DNA from: VXNE01 sp964518405
Lineage (GTDB): Bacteria; Pseudomonadota; Gammaproteobacteria; Pseudomonadales; Azotimanducaceae
Length of the DNA: 9,358 nucleotides
Assembly: GCA_964518405.1 (NCBI GenBank)
Contig: CAZFGB010000114.1
Coordinates: 1 to 9,358 of the forward strand
Direction: 5' to 3'
The notes beneath the pieces are model-generated. The model worked only from the letters and a program-made list of their open reading frames with translations. It searched no databases and was not told the DNA's origin. Shown here one piece after another: positions 1 through 7,210 of the stretch. Position 1 is the first letter of the stretch. The number at the start of each line of letters is the position of its first letter. Position numbers and translations under genes: made by a program.

Positions 1-224
1 CATCTGCGGGTCTTTTTGCCCCCTGGACTTTGTTGCTCCTCCTTGTGTGGTGCCTGCCACACGGCGTCGTCGCGCCTCGCCAGGAACCAAAAATCCCTCG
101 CAGCTACACTCGCATCTTTAGACTTGACGGAACACTAGCCGGTGAAGTCGGGCTGGGCTAGCCATATCGAGCCCCTTGAGGCACCCGACTGGAATCCGAT
201 TCTCGCTCGCAGCTTTCCGCAGTG
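1..224. other. Non-coding edge region with nested inverted repeats
   Basis: I find no convincing gene here on either strand. Arms seen in the sequence: GTGTGG and CCACAC near 45-62; CTAGCC (135-140) with GGCTAG (156-161); GGGCT (155-159) with AGCCC (170-174); GTCGGG (147-152) with CCCGAC (184-189). The last two nest around AGCCATATCG and could form a small stem structure. The region lies downstream of the leftward DUF3800 gene, so it may act as its transcript end, but no T-run follows. It does not look like a tRNA to me. The arms are short and could be chance in GC-rich DNA. Confidence 0.35.
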
Positions 225-1061
225 TCAACCACTCTCTGCGACGCCACTCTCTACGACCCGACTCGCCAATTCGACGAGTGGAGATTTGTCCGGCCAAACT
301 TTGAGTCCGGCCAACGATGCCACACCACGTCGCCGGTAGAACTTGGGAAGCATCACCCGAAAGTAGGGGTACTCAATGTCTTCGTCTCGGAATGCACGGT
401 ACACGTTGTAAGCAAGGAGGTCTGCGAGTTGGACACCATTGGACAGTTCGCTTCGAGCGAAAAACGGGAACTCAACGATATGCGGAAACTGCATGTTCGG
501 GTTTCCACGCCGTAACAGTGCGGCGTGTTGCATCGCAATAAATCGGTTGAGTTGAATGCTTGTATCGTCCATGACGATGAGAGCCTGATGCTTGCGATGG
601 TACTCCCGCATGTAGTGCTCAATGCGTTCCAAGAGAAACTCATAGGCCCATCTATGCATGGCGTCATGCGTTGTTCCTGTGTGCAAGTAGCGCTTGTCTA
701 TGACAGAAGCCAAGATGACCGCGTTGCGGGCGTCAAGTTGATCGTAATAGGTGTCGACAAGGCGTTTCATGTCGTCGGGATGAAGGGCCGCCAAGAATGG
801 GCTGTGTTTTGAGCGCGAAGGCGCGTGACGAAGCCACGAGGACTTAACCTCACAATCGGAAAGATCGTAGCGGCCTTTGCCGTGGCGTTGGAGGAAGTGA
901 GCGAACTCTAGCTTGAGTCGAGATATTGTCGATTCAAGAGGTCGCCATTGGCGTTCATATAAACCAACCGCCAAAAGGACGTAGAGATGATCCTTGGGGG
1001 TTTGTCTCGTGCCAACCGAAGGATCACGGCTACCGGACTCATCGATGTAGAAGAAGTACAC
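225..1061 (-). CDS. DUF3800 domain-containing protein
   Basis: A 278-residue protein that opens with YFFYIDESG, the N-terminal signature of the DUF3800 family. Other family-like features are the acidic pair D165-D166 in LIVMDD and the QLADLLAY segment (Q211, D214) near the C-terminus. These spaced acidic residues are consistent with an RNase H-like metal-dependent fold proposed for the family, but the activity is not established. DUF3800 genes are often found in phage, plasmid and defence islands. No signal peptide or membrane segment is visible. The start is GTG at 1061, chosen because an in-frame stop lies two codons upstream (1065-1067) and the family signature starts at once. No clear Shine-Dalgarno sequence precedes it. 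Base composition is visibly lower in GC than nrdB, suggesting transfer. It follows nrdB on the same strand after 203 bases, so it is probably a separate unit. Confidence 0.85.
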   Translation of the reverse strand: MYFFYIDESGSRDPSVGTRQTPKDHLYVLLAVGLYERQWRPLESTISRLKLEFAHFLQRHGKGRYDLSDCEVKSSWLRHAPSRSKHSPFLAALHPDDMKRLVDTYYDQLDARNAVILASVIDKRYLHTGTTHDAMHRWAYEFLLERIEHYMREYHRKHQALIVMDDTSIQLNRFIAMQHAALLRRGNPNMQFPHIVEFPFFARSELSNGVQLADLLAYNVYRAFRDEDIEYPYFRVMLPKFYRRRGVASLAGLKVWPDKSPLVELASRVVESGVAESG

Positions 1062-1205
1062 TATCTATGTGGGGCGATGATCGTTCGAGACCGCTACTTC
1101 AATATGCGCCCACACGAACGCAAGCCGCCAAAGACGGCAGCCCTTGCATGGAAGTACGCATCCGGCGACGGGGCAAATGCCAGCACTTCCTTACGCGTTA
1201 GCGGT

Positions 1206-1252
1206 CGGGGAACATCCCCCGGCTGAAGGCTCCTCAGTTCAGGAACTGTGAG
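1206..1252 (-). terminator. Tandem hairpins downstream of nrdB, possible transcript end
   Basis: Two small stem-loops lie just past the nrdB stop codon in the direction of transcription. One has arms CAGTT (1235-1239) and AACTG (1244-1248), with further partial pairing outside. The other has CGGGG (1206-1210) and CCCCG (1217-1221) around AACATC. Neither is followed by a clear U-run in the leftward direction, so an intrinsic terminator is not proven. They may instead protect the 3' end of the nrdAB messenger. Position is the main support. Confidence 0.3.
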
Positions 1253-1264
1253 TGCGCTTCCCGC

Positions 1265-2554
1265 TCAACCCCAGCTTAGCGTTCCGCCCGTCTGGTACTC
1301 CGTGACGCGGGTTTCGAAGAAGTTCTTCTCCTTCTTGAGGTCCATGATTTCGGACATCCAGGGGAACGGGTTTTTCACCCCCGGGAAGTGTTCTTCGAGC
1401 CCGATCTGGACGAGCCGGCGATTGGCGATGAATCGCAGGTAGTCGGCCATCATGTTGGCGTTCATGCCGAGCACGCCGCGGGGCATGGTGTCGCGGGCGT
1501 AGCGAATCTCGAGGTCCGTCCCTTCGAGGATCATTTCCCTCGCCAGCGTCTGCATGCTCTCGTCCCACAAATGCGGGTTCTCGAGCTTGATCTGGTTCAC
1601 CACGTCGATTCCGAAGTTCACGTGCATGGACTCGTCCCGCAGGATGTACTGGAACTGCTCGGAAGTGCCGGTCATCTTGTTGCGCCGTACCATGGACAGG
1701 ATCTGCGTGAAACCGCAGTAGAAGAAGATGCCTTCGAGCACGCAGTAGTAGGCGATGAGGTTCTTCAGCAGCGTCTTGTCGTCTTCGGGAGTGCCCGTGC
1801 GGAAGGTCGGGTCGCTGAGTTCCTGGGTGTACTTGAGCGCCCAGGACGCCTTGTCGGCGACCGAGTCAACCTCGCGGTACATGTTGAATATCTCGCCCTC
1901 GTCCATGCCGAGAGACTCGATGCAGTACTGGTAGGCGTGCGTGTGGATGGCCTCCTCGAATGCCTGGCGCAGGATGTACTGGCGGCACTCGGGATTGGTG
2001 ATCAGGCGGTAGATGGCGAGCACCAGGTTGTTCGCCACGAGCGAGTCCGCGGTGGAGAAGAAACCGAGACTGCGCTTGACGATCAGGCGCTCGTCGTCGG
2101 TCAGGCCGTTTTCGGACTTCCACAGCATGATGTCCGCGGTCATGTTGATCTCTTGCGGCATCCAGTGGTTCGCGCACGCGTCGAGATACTTCTGCCATGC
2201 CCAGGCGTACTTGAACGGCACGAGCTGATTGAGATCGGCCCGGCAGTTGATCATGGCCTTCTGATCCACCGTGACGCGTTCGCGGCTTTCGGCCTCGACG
2301 GCGGCGATCCCGCTTTCGACCGCCGCCGCAGTCTCCTCGACCACGGTCGCCGAAACGGGCGCCATCTCAACCGGCTCTACCGGCGGCTCGACGCGGGGTT
2401 GCGGCTGTTCGGCCGCTTCGCCCCCCCCTTCTCGCTCCTCGAGCCCGTTCGCGCGGTCGGCGCCATTGGTGTCGTTGGTCTTCTCCGCCGCAAGGCCACC
2501 CACAACAGCTACGCTGTCTTTGCCGTCTTGGTAATCATCCCAGGACAGTTGCAT
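1265..2554 (-). CDS. nrdB: Class Ia ribonucleoside-diphosphate reductase, beta subunit (R2)
   Basis: The 429-residue radical-generating subunit of aerobic ribonucleotide reductase. It holds the diiron-tyrosyl cofactor that starts catalysis in NrdA. By alignment from memory with E. coli R2, the iron ligands are D170, E201, H204, E274, E308 and H311 (a sixth, E204-equivalent, is E274), and the radical tyrosine is Y208 in the EEAIHTHAY segment. Y420 in TEYQTGG near the C-terminus matches the tyrosine that relays the radical between subunits, and the last residues form the tail that docks on NrdA. All key residues are present, so it should be active. The start MQLSWDD matches the Pseudomonas-type N-terminus and is preceded by GAGAGGA at a suitable distance. 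Residues about 10-95 form a low-complexity Glu/Ala/Pro/Val-rich linker before the conserved core. It lies 153 bases after nrdA and is likely co-transcribed with it. Confidence 0.97.
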   Translation of the reverse strand: MQLSWDDYQDGKDSVAVVGGLAAEKTNDTNGADRANGLEEREGGGEAAEQPQPRVEPPVEPVEMAPVSATVVEETAAAVESGIAAVEAESRERVTVDQKAMINCRADLNQLVPFKYAWAWQKYLDACANHWMPQEINMTADIMLWKSENGLTDDERLIVKRSLGFFSTADSLVANNLVLAIYRLITNPECRQYILRQAFEEAIHTHAYQYCIESLGMDEGEIFNMYREVDSVADKASWALKYTQELSDPTFRTGTPEDDKTLLKNLIAYYCVLEGIFFYCGFTQILSMVRRNKMTGTSEQFQYILRDESMHVNFGIDVVNQIKLENPHLWDESMQTLAREMILEGTDLEIRYARDTMPRGVLGMNANMMADYLRFIANRRLVQIGLEEHFPGVKNPFPWMSEIMDLKKEKNFFETRVTEYQTGGTLSWG

Positions 2555-2707
2555 GTGTTTTCCTCTCTCTTTTCACTCGGCCCTCTATGAGGCTCTCTCC
2601 ACTTGTATTACGTGATCTGGTTCGCACCAGTTTTAGTGCCCGGCAGGGTCTGTTCTCGTCTCTCTTGTCTCGTCGTGTTCGTCTGTCTGGCTCGCGTTCG
2701 CCTCGGT
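2555..2707. other. nrdA-nrdB intergenic spacer
   Basis: A 153-base spacer between two genes of one enzyme on the same strand. It is pyrimidine-rich on the plus strand towards the nrdA end. One small hairpin is visible, CTGGT (2617-2621) and ACCAG (2626-2630) with a four-base loop. A short T-run follows it on the plus strand, the wrong side for the leftward nrd transcript. I see no small ORF or strong promoter. The nrdB ribosome binding site lies at its left end. Confidence 0.5.
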
Positions 2708-5700
2708 CTACTGGCATGCCTCGCAGTCCGGATCGTCGATGGCGCATATCCGGGGTCCAGCGTTCGCCATCGCCGAGCCGCCCGCATCCACCGCGTTCAA
2801 CGCGCCGGTGGTGTCCAGCGTCGACTTCTCCGTCGCCGTCGCTCCCAGCGACCGGAGGTAATAGGTGGTCTTCAGGCCCCTGAGCCACGCCATCCGGTAG
2901 GTGATGTCGAGTTTCCTGCCGTCGGCATTGGCGATGTACAGGTTGAGGGACTGCGACTGGTCGATCCACTTCTGGCGCCGGCTCGCCGCATCGACGATCC
3001 AGCGGGGCTCGACCTCGAAAGCCGTCGCATATAGCTCCTTCAGTTCCTCCGGCACGCGGTCGATCCGCTTCACGCTGCCGTCGTAGTACTTGAGGTCGTT
3101 CACCATGACCGAGTCCCACAGGCCGCGCTGCTTGAGATCGTGGACGAGATAGGGATTGACGACCGTGAATTCGCCGGACAGGTTCGATTTCACGAACAGG
3201 TTCTCGTAGGTCGGCTCGATCGACTGCGACACGCCGACGACGTTCGCGATGGTCGCCGTGGGCGCGATCGCCATGACATTGGAGTTGCGCATGCCGCGCT
3301 TGCGCACCTTGTCGCGCAGGCCATCCCAGTTCAGCGTGGTGGAAAAGTCGGCTTCCAGGCAGCCCGACGGGCGATCGTCGCCGAGGCGCTTGAGCGAGTC
3401 GAGGGGCAGGATGCCGCGGCTCCATAGCGATCCCTCGAAGCTGGCATAGCTGCCGCGTTCCTTGGCGAGCTTCGACGACGCGTCGATGGCGTAGTAGGAA
3501 ATCACTTCCATCGAACGGTCGGCGAATTCGACAGCGGCCTCGGATCCGTAAGGGATGCGCAGTTCGTACAGCGCGTCCTGAAACCCCATGACGCCGAGTC
3601 CCACCGGGCGGTGCCGCATGTTGGAGCTGCGCGCCTGGGGCACGGAGTAGTAGTTGATGTCGATGACGTTATCGAGCATCCGCACCGCCGTGCGCACGGT
3701 CTTCTTGATCTTCTTGATGTCGAGCGCACGGTTTTTCGCGTCCAGGTGACGCGTCAGGTTCACGGAACCCAGATTGCACACGGCGATCTCGTCGGCTGAC
3801 GTATTCAGCGTGATCTCCGTGCACAGATTCGAGGAATGCACCACCCCGGTGTGCTGCTGGGGCGAGCGGACATTGCAGCTGTCCTTGAACGTGATCCACG
3901 GATGGCCGGTCTCGAACAGCATGGACAGCATCTTGCGCCAGAGGTCCACCGCCCGAATCCGCTTGTGCAGAAGCCGGCCCGGTTCCTCGGCGATCATGGC
4001 CTCGTATTCCTCGTAGCGCTGCTGGAACGCCACGCCATACAGATCGTGCAGGTCGGGAACCTCGTTCGGCGAGAACAGCGTCCACTCGGCGTCGTCGAAT
4101 ACGCGCTGCATGAACAGGTCCGGCACCCAGTTGGCGGTGTTCATGTCGTGGGTGCGGCGGCGATCGTCGCCGGTGTTCTTGCGCAGCTCCAGGAACTCCT
4201 CGACGTCGAGGTGCCAGGTCTCGATGTAGGCGCATACGGCGCCCTTGCGCTTGCCGCCGTTGTGGGCAAGACCGCTGGTGGTCATGTAGGACTCGTCGCC
4301 TTCCACCTTTAGGTCCATCACGAACGGCGTCGGGGACAAAGGTCGGACGTTGCGAACGCGGCTGAACACCCAGTTCTTCACGGTCAGCCAGTTCCGCTTG
4401 GTCAGGGGCTTGCAGTTCAGCCGCCCGGCCAATTCCGGCACGGCGGGAATGCGGATGTCATAGCTCTTGACCATGCCGCTGAATTCCATCCCGGCGCCGT
4501 CGTCGCGGGTGGCTTCGTGGTTCTGCCGGCGCTCGCGATACTGTCCGGCTGTCGGTACGCCGAGGCGCAGCATCTGGTAGCGAACATCCTCGGCGAGGGC
4601 TTCGGACGTGCTCGTGAAGTAGATCTCCTTGCCCCGGCTGACGCCGCCGTCGGTTTCAAGGAGCCCCTGCAGCAGGGCCAGCGTCTGGGACCTGGGCAGG
4701 TGACTGAAACGCCGGGCGATCCGTTTCTTTCCGTTCGGCCCGTACAGGTCCTCGCGGGCGAATTCCAGGCTGCGCAGCCCCGCGCCCCGGTACTGCCCGG
4801 TCGTGCCGTTGCGCTCGAGGCGCTCGAGGCCGATGCCTGCGGACCAGTGGATCTGCTGATAGCGCTCGCCGCGGCCGGTCACCCGGAAGTGAATGCCCCG
4901 CGCATTGAGATATTCGGCTACGAAGTCCAGGTGGGCGTCTCGCGTCGGGTTGCCCGACACGCCCCACTCCGTTCCGCTTTTCGCGCAGCGGCCATCGCCC
5001 AGCAGGATTCCGTACATCCGCGCGTCGTCTTCGTCGAAGCCCGCGACCGGCACGGTCTCCCGCGGTATCACCTGCGCCACGTAGTCGCCGGTCTGCAACT
5101 CACCTGCGTCTACCCATTCGGGCCTGGTCTTGCCTTTTGCAAGCCAGTCGTAGCTCCGGCTCGCGGCCTGGCCCGCAGGGATGCCGCGGATGGCCCACAG
5201 CGGATGGCCCGCGGTGACCTTGAGCGGCGTGATCGAGTGCTTGACGCCCACTTCGACCATCGGATCGGTCTGGTTGTAGGAGAACTTCCTGGCGACCTCG
5301 CGATACGCCCCTCTCTGGCCGAGAACCAGGTCGCCGGGAGCGACGTCGCGCAACGCCTTGACGCCGTCGGCCGTATGGACGCGGGTGTCGGGCTCGAAAC
5401 ACTGGTTGACCGCTACCGCGGTGTCGTTCACGACCTTGAGGAACGGCACGACCCCCTGGGACTTGCCGTTGGTGCCTTTGATGTACGACCCGAGCGCGCG
5501 CACCGGGGTCCAGTCGTTGCCGAGTCCGCCGGCCCACTTGGACAGCAGGGCGTTGTCGCGAATGGCGCTGTAGATGCCGTCGAGGTCGTCCGATACCGTC
5601 GTCAGGAAACAGGACGACAACTGCGGACGCCGCGTGCCGGCGTTGAACAGGGTCGGCGTCGAACTCATGTAGTCGAACGAGGACAGGAGGTCATAGAACT

Positions 5701-6766
5701 CTATGGCGCGCTTCTCCGGCTCGTCCTCCTGCGCCGAGAGGCCCATCGCGACGCGCATGAAAAAGACCTGCGGCAACTCGAACCTGGTGTCGTTCGAGTG
5801 GATGAAGTACCGGTCGTAAAGGGTCTGCAGCCCGAGGTAGGTGAACTGCAGGTCGCGCTCGGGCTTGAGCGCCGCGCCGAGTCTTTCGAGATCGAAGCGC
5901 TGCAGTTCGGGCGCCAGCAACTCCAACTTGACGCCGCGCGCCACGAAAGCGGCCAGCGCTTCCCCGTACAGCGTGGCCATTTCCGACTGCGTGGCCCGGT
6001 AGTCCGCCGCTCCCGGAACGCGCACATCCAGGAACGTGAGGGCTTCCGCGCGCAGTTGATCGAGCAGCAGGCGCGCGGTGACGTAGGTGTAGTCGGGTTC
6101 CTCCTCGATCAGCGTCCGAGCCGTCATGACGAAGGTGGTGGCGACATCGCCTTCGGTGATGCCGTCGTACATGTTGCGCCGGGACTCCTCCATGACGCGT
6201 GCCGCGTCGACATCCTCCAGGCCCGCACAGGCTTCGTCGATGAGCGTCCGCATCCGGCCGGTGTCCAGCAAATGCCGCTCGCCATCCTCGCCGACCACCT
6301 GAATCTCGGGCATCGGCTCGGGGGCGCCCCGTTCGGCCTCCTGCTCGGCGCGCATCCGCGCGTGCTCTTCGCGATAGAGCACGTAGCTGCGCGCGACCTG
6401 GTGCTCGCCGCCGCGCATGAGCGCGAGTTCGACCTGGTCCTGGATGTCCTCGATATGAATGGTGCCGCCGGACGGGAAACGCCGCTCGAATACGCCTGTG
6501 ACCGCCTGCGTGAGGTCCGATACGCGTTCGCGGATGCGCGACGATGCCGCCGCGGTGCCGCCTTCGGCGGCGAGAAACGCCTTGGTCATCGCGACCGCGA
6601 TCTTGTCGTCCGTATACGAAACGACGGTGCCGTTGCGCTTGATTACCCGGAGTTGGCCGGGCGCCGTGGCGGCTATGGAAGGAGTGATGGCCGGTGTCGT
6701 CGTATCCCCGCCGCCGTTGAATTTGCCCGCCGGGGATGATGGGTCGGTGACGACATCGGATTGCAT
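2708..6766 (-). CDS. nrdA: Class Ia ribonucleoside-diphosphate reductase, alpha subunit (R1), intein-containing precursor
   Basis: The 1352-residue precursor of the catalytic subunit, which reduces ribonucleoside diphosphates to deoxy forms. Removing the 381-residue intein (456-836) leaves 971 residues, a normal size for Pseudomonas-type NrdA. An ATP-cone starts near residue 39 (LRVIKRNG) and a second, diverged cone-like segment near 155-245 (IQVVGEDGE onward). Redox cysteines are C386 (SSCFLTT) and C997 (CNLGSVNL). The radical site is N980, C982, E984 in NLCTE. Y1302-Y1303 match the radical-relay tyrosine pair, and the C-terminal CEAC (C1348, C1351) is the reductant-linked shuttle. The start is ATG at 6766, preceded by AAGGAGAA five bases upstream. 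An upstream in-frame ATG at 6967 is rejected because the sequence between is unlike NrdA and holds a likely promoter. nrdB follows after 153 bases. Function depends on intein removal, discussed separately. Confidence 0.97.
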   Translation of the reverse strand: MQSDVVTDPSSPAGKFNGGGDTTTPAITPSIAATAPGQLRVIKRNGTVVSYTDDKIAVAMTKAFLAAEGGTAAASSRIRERVSDLTQAVTGVFERRFPSGGTIHIEDIQDQVELALMRGGEHQVARSYVLYREEHARMRAEQEAERGAPEPMPEIQVVGEDGERHLLDTGRMRTLIDEACAGLEDVDAARVMEESRRNMYDGITEGDVATTFVMTARTLIEEEPDYTYVTARLLLDQLRAEALTFLDVRVPGAADYRATQSEMATLYGEALAAFVARGVKLELLAPELQRFDLERLGAALKPERDLQFTYLGLQTLYDRYFIHSNDTRFELPQVFFMRVAMGLSAQEDEPEKRAIEFYDLLSSFDYMSSTPTLFNAGTRRPQLSSCFLTTVSDDLDGIYSAIRDNALLSKWAGGLGNDWTPVRALGSYIKGTNGKSQGVVPFLKVVNDTAVAVNQCFEPDTRVHTADGVKALRDVAPGDLVLGQRGAYREVARKFSYNQTDPMVEVGVKHSITPLKVTAGHPLWAIRGIPAGQAASRSYDWLAKGKTRPEWVDAGELQTGDYVAQVIPRETVPVAGFDEDDARMYGILLGDGRCAKSGTEWGVSGNPTRDAHLDFVAEYLNARGIHFRVTGRGERYQQIHWSAGIGLERLERNGTTGQYRGAGLRSLEFAREDLYGPNGKKRIARRFSHLPRSQTLALLQGLLETDGGVSRGKEIYFTSTSEALAEDVRYQMLRLGVPTAGQYRERRQNHEATRDDGAGMEFSGMVKSYDIRIPAVPELAGRLNCKPLTKRNWLTVKNWVFSRVRNVRPLSPTPFVMDLKVEGDESYMTTSGLAHNGGKRKGAVCAYIETWHLDVEEFLELRKNTGDDRRRTHDMNTANWVPDLFMQRVFDDAEWTLFSPNEVPDLHDLYGVAFQQRYEEYEAMIAEEPGRLLHKRIRAVDLWRKMLSMLFETGHPWITFKDSCNVRSPQQHTGVVHSSNLCTEITLNTSADEIAVCNLGSVNLTRHLDAKNRALDIKKIKKTVRTAVRMLDNVIDINYYSVPQARSSNMRHRPVGLGVMGFQDALYELRIPYGSEAAVEFADRSMEVISYYAIDASSKLAKERGSYASFEGSLWSRGILPLDSLKRLGDDRPSGCLEADFSTTLNWDGLRDKVRKRGMRNSNVMAIAPTATIANVVGVSQSIEPTYENLFVKSNLSGEFTVVNPYLVHDLKQRGLWDSVMVNDLKYYDGSVKRIDRVPEELKELYATAFEVEPRWIVDAASRRQKWIDQSQSLNLYIANADGRKLDITYRMAWLRGLKTTYYLRSLGATATEKSTLDTTGALNAVDAGGSAMANAGPRICAIDDPDCEACQ
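4259..5401 (-). mobile_element. Intein with LAGLIDADG homing endonuclease inside NrdA
   Basis: In-frame protein intron of 381 residues (precursor residues 456-836) between AVAVNQ and GGKRKGAV, which join to the uninterrupted NrdA sequence. Intein numbering: C1 begins block A (CFEPDTRVHTADG, then PGDLVLG at 22-28). T63-A-G-H66 is the block B TxxH motif. GILLGDG (D136) and QGLLETDGG (D251) are the two LAGLIDADG motifs with both acidic residues kept. VMDLKVEGD (361-369) starts block F, and the element ends in H380-N381. Splicing and endonuclease domains both look intact by these landmarks, suggesting a potentially mobile element. The odd feature is the +1 residue: Gly837, where canonical inteins need Cys, Ser or Thr for the branched intermediate. 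Base composition resembles the host gene, so it is not an obviously recent arrival. The boundaries are firm because no other cut restores the NrdA sequence. Confidence 0.93.
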
Positions 6767-6770
6767 ACGA

Positions 6771-6778
6771 TTCTCCTT
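6771..6778 (-). promoter_or_regulatory. Ribosome binding site of nrdA
   Basis: On the minus strand this reads AAGGAGAA, close to the ideal Shine-Dalgarno sequence, with four bases to the ATG at 6766 (about six from the GGAG core). It decides the start of nrdA in favour of MQSDVV over the longer frame opening at 6967. Confidence 0.85.
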
Positions 6779-6927
6779 CAAGGTCTTGAGTCTTGCGACG
6801 CTTCGCAAACCGCGGCGCAAGCCCATGCACCCGTTGAATCGACTACGCTTCGCGCGGCAAGTTGATCGAGTCTCGCCACCGTTTGCGGCGCGCCGCCAAT
6901 TCAAGCGGCATACAACATGTAGTTCTC

Positions 6928-6940
6928 GTTCCGCCGGAAC
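6928..6940. repeat. Inverted repeat at the nrdA promoter
   Basis: GTTCCG and CGGAAC flank a single C, giving a 13-base near-perfect dyad. It touches the proposed -10 element of the leftward promoter (6939-6944) and covers the expected transcription start. That is a plausible place for a repressor, but I do not recognise the regulator, and the dyad could equally form a hairpin at the 5' end of the messenger. Confidence 0.5.
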
Positions 6941-6967
6941 AATACTCAAATCCGCGGGCTTGTTCAA
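6939..6967 (-). promoter_or_regulatory. Candidate sigma-70-like promoter of nrdAB
   Basis: On the minus strand TTGAAC (6967-6962) is followed after 17 bases by TATTGT (6944-6939). Each hexamer matches four of six consensus positions and the spacing is ideal. Transcription would begin near 6932, leaving a leader of roughly 165 bases before the nrdA start. It is a pattern match only; another promoter closer to the NrdR-like site is possible. Confidence 0.4.
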
Positions 6968-7099
6968 TCAAATCCGGGTTGGATCGACCCCCACATTTAG
7001 TGGATGCGCCGCAAACGCTGCACAAATTAGCCGAATCCTTTTCGCTTGGTGGGGATCGTTCTGTGGACCGCCTGTGGGCAAGCGGTTGCGATCCGGGGG

Positions 7100-7115
7100 A
7101 CACAATATATTGTGG
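7100..7115. promoter_or_regulatory. NrdR-box-like palindrome
   Basis: The sequence ACACAATATATTGTGG contains a perfect 14-base palindrome (7101-7114). It fits the 16-base NrdR consensus as I recall it (acaCwAtATaTwGtgt) at nearly every position. NrdR is the zinc-finger/ATP-cone repressor of ribonucleotide reductase genes, so a site upstream of nrdA is expected. NrdR usually binds two boxes spaced by about three helical turns; I do not see a convincing second box. The site is 334 bases from the nrdA start and 135 from the pcm start, so it could affect either direction. Confidence 0.75.
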
Positions 7116-7204
7116 TCCGGTTTCTCCAAGGTCTCATCCGCGCAAAGAGAGGAACGGCTCGTCGGATTGCGACGCGCCGTTCGCCGGGCGCTCGCCTGAC
7201 GGCG

Positions 7205-7210
7205 TACAAT
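7205..7210 (+). promoter_or_regulatory. Possible -10 element of pcm
   Basis: TACAAT matches five of six -10 positions and lies 40 bases before the pcm start. No good -35 hexamer sits at the right distance (TTCGCC at 7180-7185 is poor and 19 bases away), so this is a weak call. Confidence 0.25.

Noticed and set aside
37..44. AAGGAGGA on the minus strand, resembling a strong ribosome site
   Set aside because: No ATG, GTG or TTG follows at a suitable distance, so no gene start is supported.
1388..2590. Plus-strand open frame of 400 codons opposite nrdB
   Set aside because: Same cause: the minus strand encodes all NrdB active-site residues, and the plus-strand product looks like compositional noise.
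4259..4285. Shifting the intein C-terminal boundary to obtain a usual +1 residue
   Set aside because: Any shift breaks the reconstructed VNQGGKRKG sequence of NrdA or removes the terminal His-Asn, and no Cys, Ser or Thr lies close enough downstream.
4517..6739. Long plus-strand open frame of 740 codons opposite nrdA
   Set aside because: It is antisense to a gene with complete NrdA and intein motifs. Long shadow frames are common opposite GC-rich codons, and its translation shows no recognisable domain.
6767..6967. Extending nrdA upstream to the ATG at 6967
   Set aside because: The extra 67 residues do not resemble NrdA, and the stretch contains palindromes and a promoter candidate. The ATG at 6766 has a near-perfect ribosome site.
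6991..7003. CCACATTTAGTGG as a second NrdR box
   Set aside because: The dyad has an odd-numbered centre and lacks the CAATATATTG core. Its distance from the good box is over 100 bases, unlike normal NrdR pairs.
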